DNA of 64,000 nucleotides from an uncultured Oligoflexia bacterium (GTDB taxonomy: Bacteria; Bdellovibrionota; Bacteriovoracia; Bacteriovoracales; Bacteriovoracaceae): assembly GCA_937120495.1 (NCBI GenBank), contig CAKZJW010000139.1, forward strand, positions 1 through 64,000, written 5' to 3'. Under the pieces are notes generated by a model that was not told the DNA's origin, did no database searches, and was given only the letters and a program-made list of their open reading frames with translations. Positions 16,504 to 24,626 of this stretch are shown one piece after another. Numbering within the stretch: the first letter of the stretch is position 1; each line of letters opens with the position of its first letter. The position numbers and the translations under genes are program-made.

Positions 16504-17154
16504 ATGAAAGAAAAGTTACTTAAAAATTTAAAGAAAATAGAAAAAACACTCTCAAACACTGATCTGAATGATGCTTTTAGTCAAATTAAATCAGCTCTCG
16601 ACTTACTTCCTGAAGATGAAGTTAATAATAATAGCTTAGGGGAGTTCGTTATTCCTTCTTCTATTTCTTCTAACCCTGGTTCGTATGTAATTTATTCTGA
16701 TGGAGCCTGCCGTGGAAATCCTGGACCTGGCGCTTATGGCTGTATTGCTCAAGACTCAGAGGCAAAAGTTGTATTTGAGAAAGCAGCAGTTTCTGAGCAG
16801 ACAACAAACAATAGAATGGAGCTTTTGGGTGTAATTGAAGGGATAACAACCCTTGGTAAGCTTTTAAACGAAAAGGGCCAGTCTATATCGGATGTTGATA
16901 TTTTAGTTGTTACTGATTCAAAGTATGTTGTAGACGGAATTACAAAATGGATGGATGGCTGGAAATCTCGTGGTTGGAGAAAGGCTGATAAAAAAGCGCC
17001 AGAAAATGTAGAGATGTGGCAGAAACTAGATTTGATTAAACAAAAAATTGGAAAACGATTAAGTGTTGATTGGGTAAAGGGGCATGCTGGTCACCCTCAA
17101 AATGAATTTTGTGATCAACTTGCAAATAAAGCGTTAGATAATGAAGGTTTTTAG
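16504..17154 (+). CDS. rnhA: Ribonuclease HI with N-terminal helical extension
   Basis: This enzyme degrades RNA in RNA-DNA hybrids. From ATG 16504 it is 217 residues. The catalytic residues are all present: D66 (YSDGACRGNPGPG), E106 (NNRMEL), D138 (VTDSK) and D204 (NEFCDQLAN), plus the handle region WMDGWKSRGWRKADKK. Residues 1-58 form an extra helical N-terminus that is not the classic hybrid-binding domain. The open frame extends upstream to 16375, but that would overlap the QueD-like start region. The 3' end overlaps the next gene by 14 bases. Confidence 0.93.
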   Translation: MKEKLLKNLKKIEKTLSNTDLNDAFSQIKSALDLLPEDEVNNNSLGEFVIPSSISSNPGSYVIYSDGACRGNPGPGAYGCIAQDSEAKVVFEKAAVSEQTTNNRMELLGVIEGITTLGKLLNEKGQSISDVDILVVTDSKYVVDGITKWMDGWKSRGWRKADKKAPENVEMWQKLDLIKQKIGKRLSVDWVKGHAGHPQNEFCDQLANKALDNEGF

Positions 17155-17932
17155 CGTCCTATTTCTAGTATTTAGCTATAACTCCTATGGATGTCACCTC
17201 AATAAAAAGTTTGAGTATTACTCTTTAAGCTCACCTGTAACAATGCTACTAGAAGAACTAAGTCTTCTAGATCAAATAAAAGCTATCTCCGTTTTCCACC
17301 CAGTTAAGAGCAAAAAAATATCTAAAATAGCAGGTGGAATTTTTCTTACAAAAAGAGCATTTGATTCAAAGAAAAAGAAAATTATTTTTTTTGATGAATC
17401 AATCGAAGTTAGAAGAACATTAAAAAATATAGAAAATGCAGAGATACTTGAAGTCTTTACAAGAAAAATTGGGGCCTTTGAGGCTTACAAGGTCTCTAAA
17501 GAAATCCTCTCTTCCTTTACAAAAAATTGTGAAGCTAGGATCAAAGAAATTGATAAAAGAGTCAAAAAGATAAGACTCGGTCTTTCTCAAAAGAAATTTT
17601 TAAAGACATATTTATTTTATCTCGGAAAGTTTGAAAAGAATAAAAAAGACCCTGAACTTCTAATTGTGAATGATGGTTTTGTAAAAGATTTGATACAGCA
17701 TTCAAATATCAAGACTTATCCCAGTCCTTTAGAATATGTGACATGGTCTACTAAAATTCTTAAAACAATATCAAAGAATGCCATTAAACTCTCAATCTCG
17801 GATGGAAAGTTGGATAATATTGAAAAAAAAGAAATAGAACCCCTTAAATATTCTCTTTTTTATAGAGGAGCACTTTCTCCAGGAATAAGACAGGTGTACT
17901 TTTTAGAAGAATTTATTACAAAGTTCTTTTAG
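17141..17932 (+). CDS. Periplasmic binding protein of a BtuF/FecB-type ABC importer (probable)
   Basis: This 263-residue exported protein starts with a hydrophobic signal (MKVFSVLFLVFSYNSYGC). The next part, LLDQIKAISVFHP, resembles the N-terminal lobe of class III (TroA/BtuF-like) solute-binding proteins, and a long central helix (residues about 125-145) fits the inter-lobe helix. Sequence alone is weak; the call rests on the genes that follow, an ATPase and a FecCD/BtuC-type permease on the same strand. The ligand could be cobalamin, haem or a siderophore. It starts inside the rnhA 3' end. Confidence 0.6.
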   Translation: MKVFSVLFLVFSYNSYGCHLNKKFEYYSLSSPVTMLLEELSLLDQIKAISVFHPVKSKKISKIAGGIFLTKRAFDSKKKKIIFFDESIEVRRTLKNIENAEILEVFTRKIGAFEAYKVSKEILSSFTKNCEARIKEIDKRVKKIRLGLSQKKFLKTYLFYLGKFEKNKKDPELLIVNDGFVKDLIQHSNIKTYPSPLEYVTWSTKILKTISKNAIKLSISDGKLDNIEKKEIEPLKYSLFYRGALSPGIRQVYFLEEFITKFF

Positions 17933-17981
17933 CTTAAATGATCTTGGCATTTCCCTGAAAGATCTTCTAGAATATATATAA

Positions 17982-18572
17982 ATGAAAATTAAAAACCAAA
18001 CCCTCTTTTATGTTAACAGTTTGCCTGTGAACATCGATATTGACCTCGATCAACAGAACGGAATTTATCTTTTAACGGGAGAGAATGGTGTTGGTAAATC
18101 TTCACTCCTAAATCACTTTAAAATTCATAGATCTCTATTTCTTGAAAAGAAATGTGCCTTCATGGATCAATTTCCACTTACTCCGATAAATGAAATTCGA
18201 GTTAAAGACGTTCTGGATTTATTCGAAGATGGAATCGCTGACTTTGATAAGGCCCGTGCCCTTTCTCTTTTTAATCGATATGGCTTGGACTATATAATTG
18301 ACAGGTCCATATCCTTATTAAGTGGAGGTGAGAATCAGCTTCTAAAGTTTATTTTTTTACTTGGCCAAGAAGCGGATATTTATTTTCTAGATGAACCCCT
18401 GCAGTACATTGATGAAAAACGACTAGCTCTTTTGCTTGAAGATATTAAAAAACTATCTTATTCAAAATGTCTCTTAATCGTAGAGCACAGATCTTCTTTA
18501 TTTGAGAACTTAGAACTTGCTCAAATTCAAATGCAGAGAAACGAACAGGAGATCATTGTCAGTGGAATTTGA
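17982..18572 (+). CDS. ABC transporter ATPase, short (196 aa)
   Basis: This is the ATP-binding subunit of the importer. Walker A is GENGVGKSS, the signature is LLSGGENQ, and Walker B is IYFLDEP. The conserved switch His is in VEHRS. The subunit is short compared with the usual ~250 residues: the helical subdomain between Walker A and the signature is trimmed, and the C-terminus ends soon after the switch His. Its 3' end overlaps the permease start. Confidence 0.88.
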   Translation: MKIKNQTLFYVNSLPVNIDIDLDQQNGIYLLTGENGVGKSSLLNHFKIHRSLFLEKKCAFMDQFPLTPINEIRVKDVLDLFEDGIADFDKARALSLFNRYGLDYIIDRSISLLSGGENQLLKFIFLLGQEADIYFLDEPLQYIDEKRLALLLEDIKKLSYSKCLLIVEHRSSLFENLELAQIQMQRNEQEIIVSGI

Positions 18573-19425
18573 TTTTGTAAGAATATTACTGGCCTTTTTT
18601 AGCGGTTATTTCTTAACTGTCTCAGGAAGTCTCGCACAACTTTCAACAAACAATAAGCTCGCAAGTTCATCAACTCTTGGCTTCGATGGAGTAGGGGTTC
18701 TTTGTATTCTAGCTGCTCAATCACTAATTAGTTTTTTCTCTGTGAATTTGTCGATTGAAAATTTAAGCTTGCTAATCTTTGGGAGCATATTTGTTTTTAT
18801 TATTATCGTTATTAAATTCAAAAAAAGCTCAAGTGATATTTCAAAAAATATGAATAAAATTATATTGATTGGTCTCGGATTTAATCTTTTTATTGGAGGA
18901 GTCTTTTCAATAATTCAATTTTTGTTCATTGCACTTAATTATGAATTCCCTACAGGGATTTGGTTTGGAAACTTTAAGCAGTTTGAAATTGAAACCCTCT
19001 ACCTATTTGGAGTTCTCTTTTTAGTGAGCTTTGTTTTAGTATGGAGAATGTCTAAGAAGCTCTCTTTTCTTGCCTTGGGTCCAGACTTTGCTAAGGGATT
19101 GAATATTGATGTTTCAAAAGTTTTGAGAGGCTCTTTACTAGTATCTTTTTTTCTAACAGGACTTGTTGTTTCTTACTTTGGAGTATTTTCTTTCATTGGG
19201 CTTATTTTTCCTCACATATTGAGAAGTATTGGTTTTTTTAAGTACTCGATGAAAAATGAACTGATTATAGGATCTGTTTTTGCTGGAGTGTTTTTGTCGA
19301 CTATTGATTTTCTCTGCTATCATTTTACTTTCTTTGGGGCCGAAGTTCCTGTAGGAATGGTGTGCTCGGTAGTTGGATCATTTACTCTGCTTGCTCTTTT
19401 AATTCAAAGGCAAAGTATTAAGTAA
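18556..19425 (+). CDS. FecCD/BtuC-family ABC transporter permease
   Basis: This integral membrane subunit has about 289 residues and eight or so hydrophobic segments. The early RILLAFFSGYFLTVSGSLAQ and the late FIGLIFPHILRSIG fit the FecCD family, where the latter region contains the G-x-x-x-P-H-x-x-R coupling motif for the ATPase. No ATG fits. TTG 18556 follows AGGAG closely, and GTG 18562 is the alternative (spacing 10). The open frame reaches further upstream inside the ATPase gene but without a plausible start. Confidence 0.87.
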   Translation: MSVEFDFVRILLAFFSGYFLTVSGSLAQLSTNNKLASSSTLGFDGVGVLCILAAQSLISFFSVNLSIENLSLLIFGSIFVFIIIVIKFKKSSSDISKNMNKIILIGLGFNLFIGGVFSIIQFLFIALNYEFPTGIWFGNFKQFEIETLYLFGVLFLVSFVLVWRMSKKLSFLALGPDFAKGLNIDVSKVLRGSLLVSFFLTGLVVSYFGVFSFIGLIFPHILRSIGFFKYSMKNELIIGSVFAGVFLSTIDFLCYHFTFFGAEVPVGMVCSVVGSFTLLALLIQRQSIK

Positions 19426-19494
19426 AGTCTTGGCAAAAGACATTAAAATAATTATCGTTATAGGTATAATTTTTTAAACTAAGGATTAAAAAAC

Positions 19495-20196
19495 ATGAAA
19501 AAAACAATTGTTATCTTAGCAGCACTATTTCTAGTTTCTGCATGTAATCAAGGACAGAGTCCTGAGAGTGTAAAGTTAAAAACTGAAGAGGATAAAACAT
19601 TTTATGCTATGGGGTTTATGTTAGGTTCTAACCTTCAAAGACTTAACTTAAATGATAAAGAGTTATCTGCTCTATATAAAGGTTTAGTATCTTCAGCAAA
19701 AGGTGTTAAGCCAGAAATTGAATTACAGGTTTACCAACCAAAAATTCAAACAATGTTTAAGTCTAGAATGGAAAAAGTTGCTAAAAATGAAAAAGCATCT
19801 GGTTCTAAATTTATCGAAGACTACTTAAAGAAAAATAAAAATGCTAAGAAGACAGCTTCTGGTTTAGTTTATGAAGTACTTAAAGAAGGGAAGGGAGCTT
19901 CTCCGAAAGCAACTGACACTGTAGAAGTTCACTACCATGGAACTCTTACAAATGGTGATGTTTTTGATTCATCTGTTGATAGAGGAAAAACAATTTCATT
20001 CCCACTTAATCGAGTTATTAAAGGATGGACTGAAGGTCTTCAATTAATGAAAACAGGTGGAAAAATCAAACTTGTTATTCCACCAGAGCTTGGTTATGGT
20101 GACAATGGTGCACCTCCTAAAATTCCAGGTGGAGCAACATTAATGTTTGAAGTTGAGCTATTTAGCATCAACAAAGACGCAAAAAAGAAAAAATAA
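19495..20196 (+). CDS. FKBP-type peptidyl-prolyl isomerase lipoprotein (FkpA/Mip-like)
   Basis: This periplasmic folding catalyst has 233 residues. The signal peptide ends in lipobox LVSAC with the acylated Cys17. Residues about 30-105 form the helical dimerisation domain of Mip/FkpA proteins (FYAMGFMLGSNL). Residues about 115-227 are the FKBP domain, with VEVHYHGTLTNGDVFDSS, VIKGWTEGL and IPPELGYGDNGAPPKIPGGATLMFEVEL split across the domain. The tail is Lys-rich. It stands alone, with an upstream gap of 69 bases and its own terminator. Confidence 0.93.
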   Translation: MKKTIVILAALFLVSACNQGQSPESVKLKTEEDKTFYAMGFMLGSNLQRLNLNDKELSALYKGLVSSAKGVKPEIELQVYQPKIQTMFKSRMEKVAKNEKASGSKFIEDYLKKNKNAKKTASGLVYEVLKEGKGASPKATDTVEVHYHGTLTNGDVFDSSVDRGKTISFPLNRVIKGWTEGLQLMKTGGKIKLVIPPELGYGDNGAPPKIPGGATLMFEVELFSINKDAKKKK

Positions 20197-20208
20197 TTAA
20201 ATAAATGG

Positions 20209-20243
20209 AAAGGGTCAAAGCAGTTGCTTTGGCCTTTTTTTTT
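20209..20243 (+). terminator. Rho-independent terminator after the FKBP gene
   Basis: The hairpin AAGGGTCAAAGCA / TGCTTTGGCCTT, with a two-base loop and a small mismatch, is followed by a run of ten T residues. It ends only two bases before the ATG of the next gene. Confidence 0.85.
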
Positions 20244-20245
20244 GC

Positions 20246-21298
20246 ATGATAAAAATCTTAATTCTCTTATTCTCTTTTTCTAGTATTGCCTCCTACTCTA
20301 AGCTTGAGAAGTTTCTATTTCATCAAAATAATCCAAATATTGTGACTGAACAGTTTTTACTTTTTCACGATGGAGAAGTACGCTTTGAAAAATTTGAAAA
20401 AGGTTCGAGAGAAACACGGCATCTACTTTGGTCTATGTCTAAAAGTATTGGGTCATTACTTTTTGGTATCGCGGAACAGAAAGGCTACATTTCAAAAAGT
20501 GACTTGATTTCAAATATTTTTAAAGAGGAATTAAATAAACTTCCTAAAAGTCTTCAAAATAAACATAAAAATCTTAAAGTTAAAAATCTGCTTGAAATGT
20601 CTTCAGGCTTGAATTGGAATGAATTCTACGAGAGTTCGCCATTTAACTCTCATGTTGTAAGAATGCTTTATTTTGCAGCAAAAGAATCAGTTGTGGATTA
20701 CATACTACAGGTTCCTTATCGACATACTCCAGGAGAAAAATTTTATTATTCAAGTGGTGATTCAAATCTTTTAATGGGGGCTCTTCAAAAGAAACTTCCC
20801 AAAAATCTTAAACAAATATTTCCATGGAAGTTCTTATTTGATCCTCTTGAAATGGATGCAACGTTTGAAACAGATAAGAAAGGTGTCTTTATGGCATCTT
20901 CATATGCTTACTTATCCACTAAGGACTTGTTAAAGCTTGGACTGTTCATTCTTAATAAAGGATCTTATAAGGGAAAACAAATTGTATCTAAAGAGTATAT
21001 AGACTATGCCACAAGCATAAGCGAAGCATTTGCTATTCATAAAGATTGTAAAAATAAGCACAACTTAAGTTATGGCGCCCAGTTTTGGCTAAATAGAAGC
21101 TGTGATAAAAATAACAAGTTCATGCCGGATGCCCCAGAAGAATTAGTTATGCTTTTAGGTCATGGAGGACAGAGCGTATATATCTTTCCAAGTGAGCGAA
21201 TCGTTGCTGTGAGAATTGCAAGAGATAAGCATAATGCTTTAGATAAAAATACATATTCAAAATATATACTGAATGCGGTGAAAAATGCTAAAGAGTAA
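20246..21298 (+). CDS. Serine hydrolase of the beta-lactamase/class C (family S12) type, exported
   Basis: This 350-residue protein has a signal peptide (MIKILILLFSFSSIASYS). Catalytic motifs of the penicillin-binding fold are present: S63-M-S-K66, Y168-S-S170 (in place of Y-x-N) and H306-G-G308 (in place of K-T-G). Such proteins include DD-peptidases, esterases and 6-aminohexanoate hydrolases; the HGG variant is common among esterase-like members. The start ATG is two bases from the terminator T-run and no Shine-Dalgarno is visible, so the start or the way it is expressed is unusual. Its 3' end overlaps the next gene by 14 bases. Confidence 0.85.
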   Translation: MIKILILLFSFSSIASYSKLEKFLFHQNNPNIVTEQFLLFHDGEVRFEKFEKGSRETRHLLWSMSKSIGSLLFGIAEQKGYISKSDLISNIFKEELNKLPKSLQNKHKNLKVKNLLEMSSGLNWNEFYESSPFNSHVVRMLYFAAKESVVDYILQVPYRHTPGEKFYYSSGDSNLLMGALQKKLPKNLKQIFPWKFLFDPLEMDATFETDKKGVFMASSYAYLSTKDLLKLGLFILNKGSYKGKQIVSKEYIDYATSISEAFAIHKDCKNKHNLSYGAQFWLNRSCDKNNKFMPDAPEELVMLLGHGGQSVYIFPSERIVAVRIARDKHNALDKNTYSKYILNAVKNAKE

Positions 21299-21599
21299 AC
21301 TTTTTCTCATTCCAATGTTTATACTAGTCTGTCTGGGTGCAACTCACCAGATTATATTCTCTCAAACTCCCTTAAGACAAATGCCCGAACTTCTAAGTAC
21401 AATGCGTGCAAAAGAATTTTGCTCTTGTTTTTTTATGCTTGGAAAAGGCGAGAAGTACTGTTTGGACTCAGTAAAAAAAGGTTACCCCATTTTTACTTAT
21501 AAGCTTGATCAGAAAAATAAATCAGTAATCTTTGAAAATCCAATCGCAAGTTCAAGAGCATTTGTACAAAATCAAAAATACGGCTGCAACCTCGAATAA
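21285..21599 (+). CDS. Small membrane-anchored or exported hypothetical protein (104 aa)
   Basis: I do not recognise this protein. It has an N-terminal hydrophobic segment (LFLIPMFILVCLGA) and then a periplasmic region with four cysteines (CSC, C, C) that could form disulfides. It overlaps the preceding serine hydrolase gene by 14 bases, so the two are likely co-translated and may act together. It is convergent with the LysR gene, two bases away. Confidence 0.6.
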   Translation: MLKSKLFLIPMFILVCLGATHQIIFSQTPLRQMPELLSTMRAKEFCSCFFMLGKGEKYCLDSVKKGYPIFTYKLDQKNKSVIFENPIASSRAFVQNQKYGCNLE

Positions 21600-21601
21600 G
21601 C

Positions 21602-22420
21602 CTAGTTGGGAAGATTGGCCTTAATTGTATCCATAATATCTTTAATATGTTCAGGGTAAGTTTGGTAGTTAAGTGTACCTAAAAAGACTTGGTGTTTATT
21701 TGCTGATTTAACATCAATTGTTTTAAGCTTTTCTCCAACAATTGCATGAGAGGGGACAACTGCAATGCCAACACCTTCTTTGACAAGCTTAATTATAGAA
21801 GTGATCGATTTAACAGTAAGAATCTTATCCGATCTTTTCTTATAGAGACCAAAAATAAAATCACTATCTGAATATGTAATCCATCTGTGCTCATGAATCT
21901 TTTTGATATCTATTTCTTTTTTAGAAATAATAACAAGTTTTTCATCGAATAATCTTAGAGATGTAACAAGATCGCTTTGAACGTTTTCCGTTGTGAAAAT
22001 TATATCGACCTTTCCATCAACAAGATCTTTTTTTAAGTTTTCTGGAGTGTCACTTTCAATTTTTAATTCGTGATGAGAGTTTTGAGTAAATAATTTAATT
22101 ATTTTTAAAAACCAACTTTCAAGTAGGCCGTGTAGAATTCCAATTCGAATAAGTTTAGAGGGATTCTCTTGGGAGAGCTCGTTTGTCATTCCTTCAAAGA
22201 CTGATATCGCATGTAAAAGTGACTTTCCTTTATCAGTAAGGATGACTTTCTTTGAAGATCGAACAATAAGTTGTTCACCCATTGACTCTTCTAAGAGTTT
22301 TATTTGCCTTGATACTGCAGATTGAGCAATGTTTAGCTGTTCAGCAGCCTTTGAGAAGTTAAGATATTTAGCAGTGATTTGAAATGCTTTTAAATAACGA
22401 TAGTCTATATCAAAATTCAT
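21602..22420 (-). CDS. LysR-family transcriptional regulator
   Basis: This 272-residue protein has the LysR winged helix at residues 7-66 (YLKAFQITAKYLNFSKAAEQL, then AQSAVSRQIKLLEE) and a periplasmic-binding-protein-like effector domain to the end. It is slightly shorter than the usual ~295 residues. It lies 15 bases downstream of an IscA-like gene on the same strand. The usual divergent target would be across 22838-22903, which leads to the M61 peptidase; that link is inference. Confidence 0.93.
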   Translation of the reverse strand: MNFDIDYRYLKAFQITAKYLNFSKAAEQLNIAQSAVSRQIKLLEESMGEQLIVRSSKKVILTDKGKSLLHAISVFEGMTNELSQENPSKLIRIGILHGLLESWFLKIIKLFTQNSHHELKIESDTPENLKKDLVDGKVDIIFTTENVQSDLVTSLRLFDEKLVIISKKEIDIKKIHEHRWITYSDSDFIFGLYKKRSDKILTVKSITSIIKLVKEGVGIAVVPSHAIVGEKLKTIDVKSANKHQVFLGTLNYQTYPEHIKDIMDTIKANLPN

Positions 22421-22435
22421 ATCTTACTCTTTTGT

Positions 22436-22837
22436 TTAGTTATTTACTGTCGAGGGAAGTGGAGGAACATTTTCTCCATCTTTAAAAAATTTCCCGTGAT
22501 GTTTATGTTCATTTCTATTTGTAAAAAAGAATCCGTCTTCATTTTCATGTGGAATAAAATAATAGTCTAAAATACCTTCTTTGCAATAAAATGCACTAAA
22601 AGCATCTAGTAAAATATCAAGTTTTTGGTCTTTATTAGTAAAGCTTAATAGTAGGTCATCGCTTACGGGCTTTGAAAAGCCAGTCTCATAAGTAAAACCA
22701 TCACATCCTTTGCCACCAATCTTTAGGCGGAAAGTATGATCTTCTAGCGTAAAGTCATTGCTTTGGATTAGCTTTATTTGAGAGAATGCTGAGTCTGTTA
22801 AATCAATCTTTATGTCGTCGTTATTTATTGGATACAC
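22436..22837 (-). CDS. A-type iron-sulfur carrier-like (IscA/HesB fold) protein without the C-terminal Cys pair
   Basis: This 133-residue protein aligns with IscA/ErpA: DSAFSQIK at the start, then LKIGGKGCDGF (Cys45, equivalent to the first conserved Cys), and LLDAFSAFYCKEGILDYYF. Where the family has the C-G-C pair near the end it has N-E-H-K-H-H-G-K-F-F, with His111, His113 and His114. A short C-terminal extension follows. The fold is probably kept but not the normal cluster site. It could bind another metal or be a structural relative. It shares an operon with the LysR gene. Confidence 0.72.
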   Translation of the reverse strand: MYPINNDDIKIDLTDSAFSQIKLIQSNDFTLEDHTFRLKIGGKGCDGFTYETGFSKPVSDDLLLSFTNKDQKLDILLDAFSAFYCKEGILDYYFIPHENEDGFFFTNRNEHKHHGKFFKDGENVPPLPSTVNN

Positions 22838-22845
22838 TTCTAGCC

Positions 22846-22874
22846 TTATATTAGTTGTTCTTTTTTGCTATAAT
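22846..22874 (+). promoter_or_regulatory. Candidate promoter for the M61 peptidase gene
   Basis: A perfect TATAAT at 22869-22874 lies 30 bases before the chosen start codon. A weak -35 (TTATAT, 22846-22851) is 17 bases upstream. Confidence 0.45.
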
Positions 22875-22903
22875 TTAGCAAAAAATGAATGGAAAGGAAA
22901 AAG

Positions 22904-24622
22904 ATGAAGTTAATATACACTCTCGAAATTGAAAACCCTCAAAATCACATAGCGAAGATCAAAATTGACGCGACGAGACCAAAGGGAACGGAGCAGGTCA
23001 CTTTCTTTCTACCAAGCTGGTCACCAGGTTCTTACTTGATGCGCGAGTATGGAAAGAATATAAGATCTGTAAAAGCCTTAAATAAAACAGGTGAATTTTT
23101 ATTTTTTGAACAAACTTCAAAAGGCCAGTGGTGTATCGATTGGAGTAAAAGTGATGAAAAAAATTCAAGTGATGAGTTTAGCTTTGAATATGAGATCTAC
23201 TGTCACGACCTAACTGTTAGAACCAGTCATATTGATGAGTCTCATGCCTTTATTCATGGGCCAAGTGTTTTTATGGGAGCAGCTGATCAAAAGATGGCTA
23301 ATCCAGAACTATTAGTAAAGTTTCCTGCTCTATGGTCTAAACTTCATACGGGTTTAAAAGATATCTCAACAAAAAGAGAAGTATTTCACTACACAGCACC
23401 AAACTATGACGACTTTATTGATTGCCCAATTGAGATTGGCTGTCATGAGTCAGATGGTTTTATGGCTTTTGGTAAAGAACATCATCTAGCATTTTATGGT
23501 GATCAGTATCCTCATTCTTATGATTTAAAAGCAGATATAAAAAAAATTGTAGAAACAGTAGGAGAGCATTTTTCTGATATTCCTTATGAGTCTTATTTAT
23601 TTATTACTCATCTTGCAAAAAATAAGTTTGGAGGTCTTGAGCATAAAAATTCAACTGCACTTCAATTTGATGGAAGAAAATTAAAAAATAGAAAAGACTA
23701 TATCAATTGGCTTGCACTTGTGGCCCATGAGTACTTTCATACTTGGAATGTAAAACGAATTAGACCGATTGAACTTGGACCTTTTAATTATCTAGAGGAG
23801 TCTTATACGAGACTTCACTGGCTAACTGAGGGGCTTACAAGTTTTATGGATGAACTTTTTGTCTTGCGTTCTGGTTTGATTAATATTGATGAATATTTGA
23901 CGATGCAAAAACAAAATTTGATTCGTTATTATAGTATTCCGGGTAAGAAGTTTCACTCACTTGAGGAGTCCTCTTTTAATGCATGGATTAAGCTATATCG
24001 GCCTGATGAGAATAGTAATAACTCTTCAATTAGTTATTATCTAAAAGGTGGCTTGGTGTTTAGCACTCTTCATTTTGATCTACTGGAATGTGGTAAATCT
24101 ATTAATGATCTTTTAACTGCTCTTTGGGATAGGTACAAAGAAAACCCAGAAGTGGGAGTAACTAAAGAAGAAGTCTTAGGGATGATTGAGAAAATCTCAA
24201 CAAAAGAAATTGCACAGCGTTTTGAGATGAGAATCTCAACGACAGAAGATATTGATTTTGAAACATATTATGAACAAAACGGAATGAAATTTATTTGGGT
24301 TGAATCTAATAAGCCTTATCTTGGAGTCAACTGGGAGTTTAAAGGAACAAATGCTTTTATCTCGAAGGTGATTCTTGATGATCCCGCTTTTAAAGCAGGG
24401 CTTAATGCAGGAGATGAAGTCTTGGCCATAAATGGTCAACGATTTAATAAAACTGATGCCACAAGTTTGGATTCAATTTTAAGTGTTGATACAAGTTATA
24501 GGTTTACAATTGCAAGATTAGAAAAGATCTATGAGATTGATGTTACTGTCGCTCGAGAGCCAAGACGTCTAAAGGATATTCAAGTGTTCGATGAAGCAAA
24601 AGCGATGAGAGCTTTTAAGTAA
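22904..24622 (+). CDS. M61-family aminopeptidase with PDZ domain
   Basis: This is a zinc peptidase of the glycyl-aminopeptidase family, 572 residues from ATG 22904 (MKLIYT), which has GGAAAGGA upstream; the in-frame ATG at 22889 overlaps that ribosome binding site. The N-terminal M61 domain has FLPSWSPGSYLMREYG. The active site is H275-E-Y-F-H279, followed by WNVKRIRP, and the downstream Glu region is TEGLTSFMDEL. A C-terminal PDZ domain (about 465-550) contains YLGVNW and AGLNAGDEVLAING. There is no signal peptide, so it acts in the cytoplasm or leaves by an unseen route. Confidence 0.92.
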   Translation: MKLIYTLEIENPQNHIAKIKIDATRPKGTEQVTFFLPSWSPGSYLMREYGKNIRSVKALNKTGEFLFFEQTSKGQWCIDWSKSDEKNSSDEFSFEYEIYCHDLTVRTSHIDESHAFIHGPSVFMGAADQKMANPELLVKFPALWSKLHTGLKDISTKREVFHYTAPNYDDFIDCPIEIGCHESDGFMAFGKEHHLAFYGDQYPHSYDLKADIKKIVETVGEHFSDIPYESYLFITHLAKNKFGGLEHKNSTALQFDGRKLKNRKDYINWLALVAHEYFHTWNVKRIRPIELGPFNYLEESYTRLHWLTEGLTSFMDELFVLRSGLINIDEYLTMQKQNLIRYYSIPGKKFHSLEESSFNAWIKLYRPDENSNNSSISYYLKGGLVFSTLHFDLLECGKSINDLLTALWDRYKENPEVGVTKEEVLGMIEKISTKEIAQRFEMRISTTEDIDFETYYEQNGMKFIWVESNKPYLGVNWEFKGTNAFISKVILDDPAFKAGLNAGDEVLAINGQRFNKTDATSLDSILSVDTSYRFTIARLEKIYEIDVTVAREPRRLKDIQVFDEAKAMRAFK

Positions 24623-24626
24623 TCTT

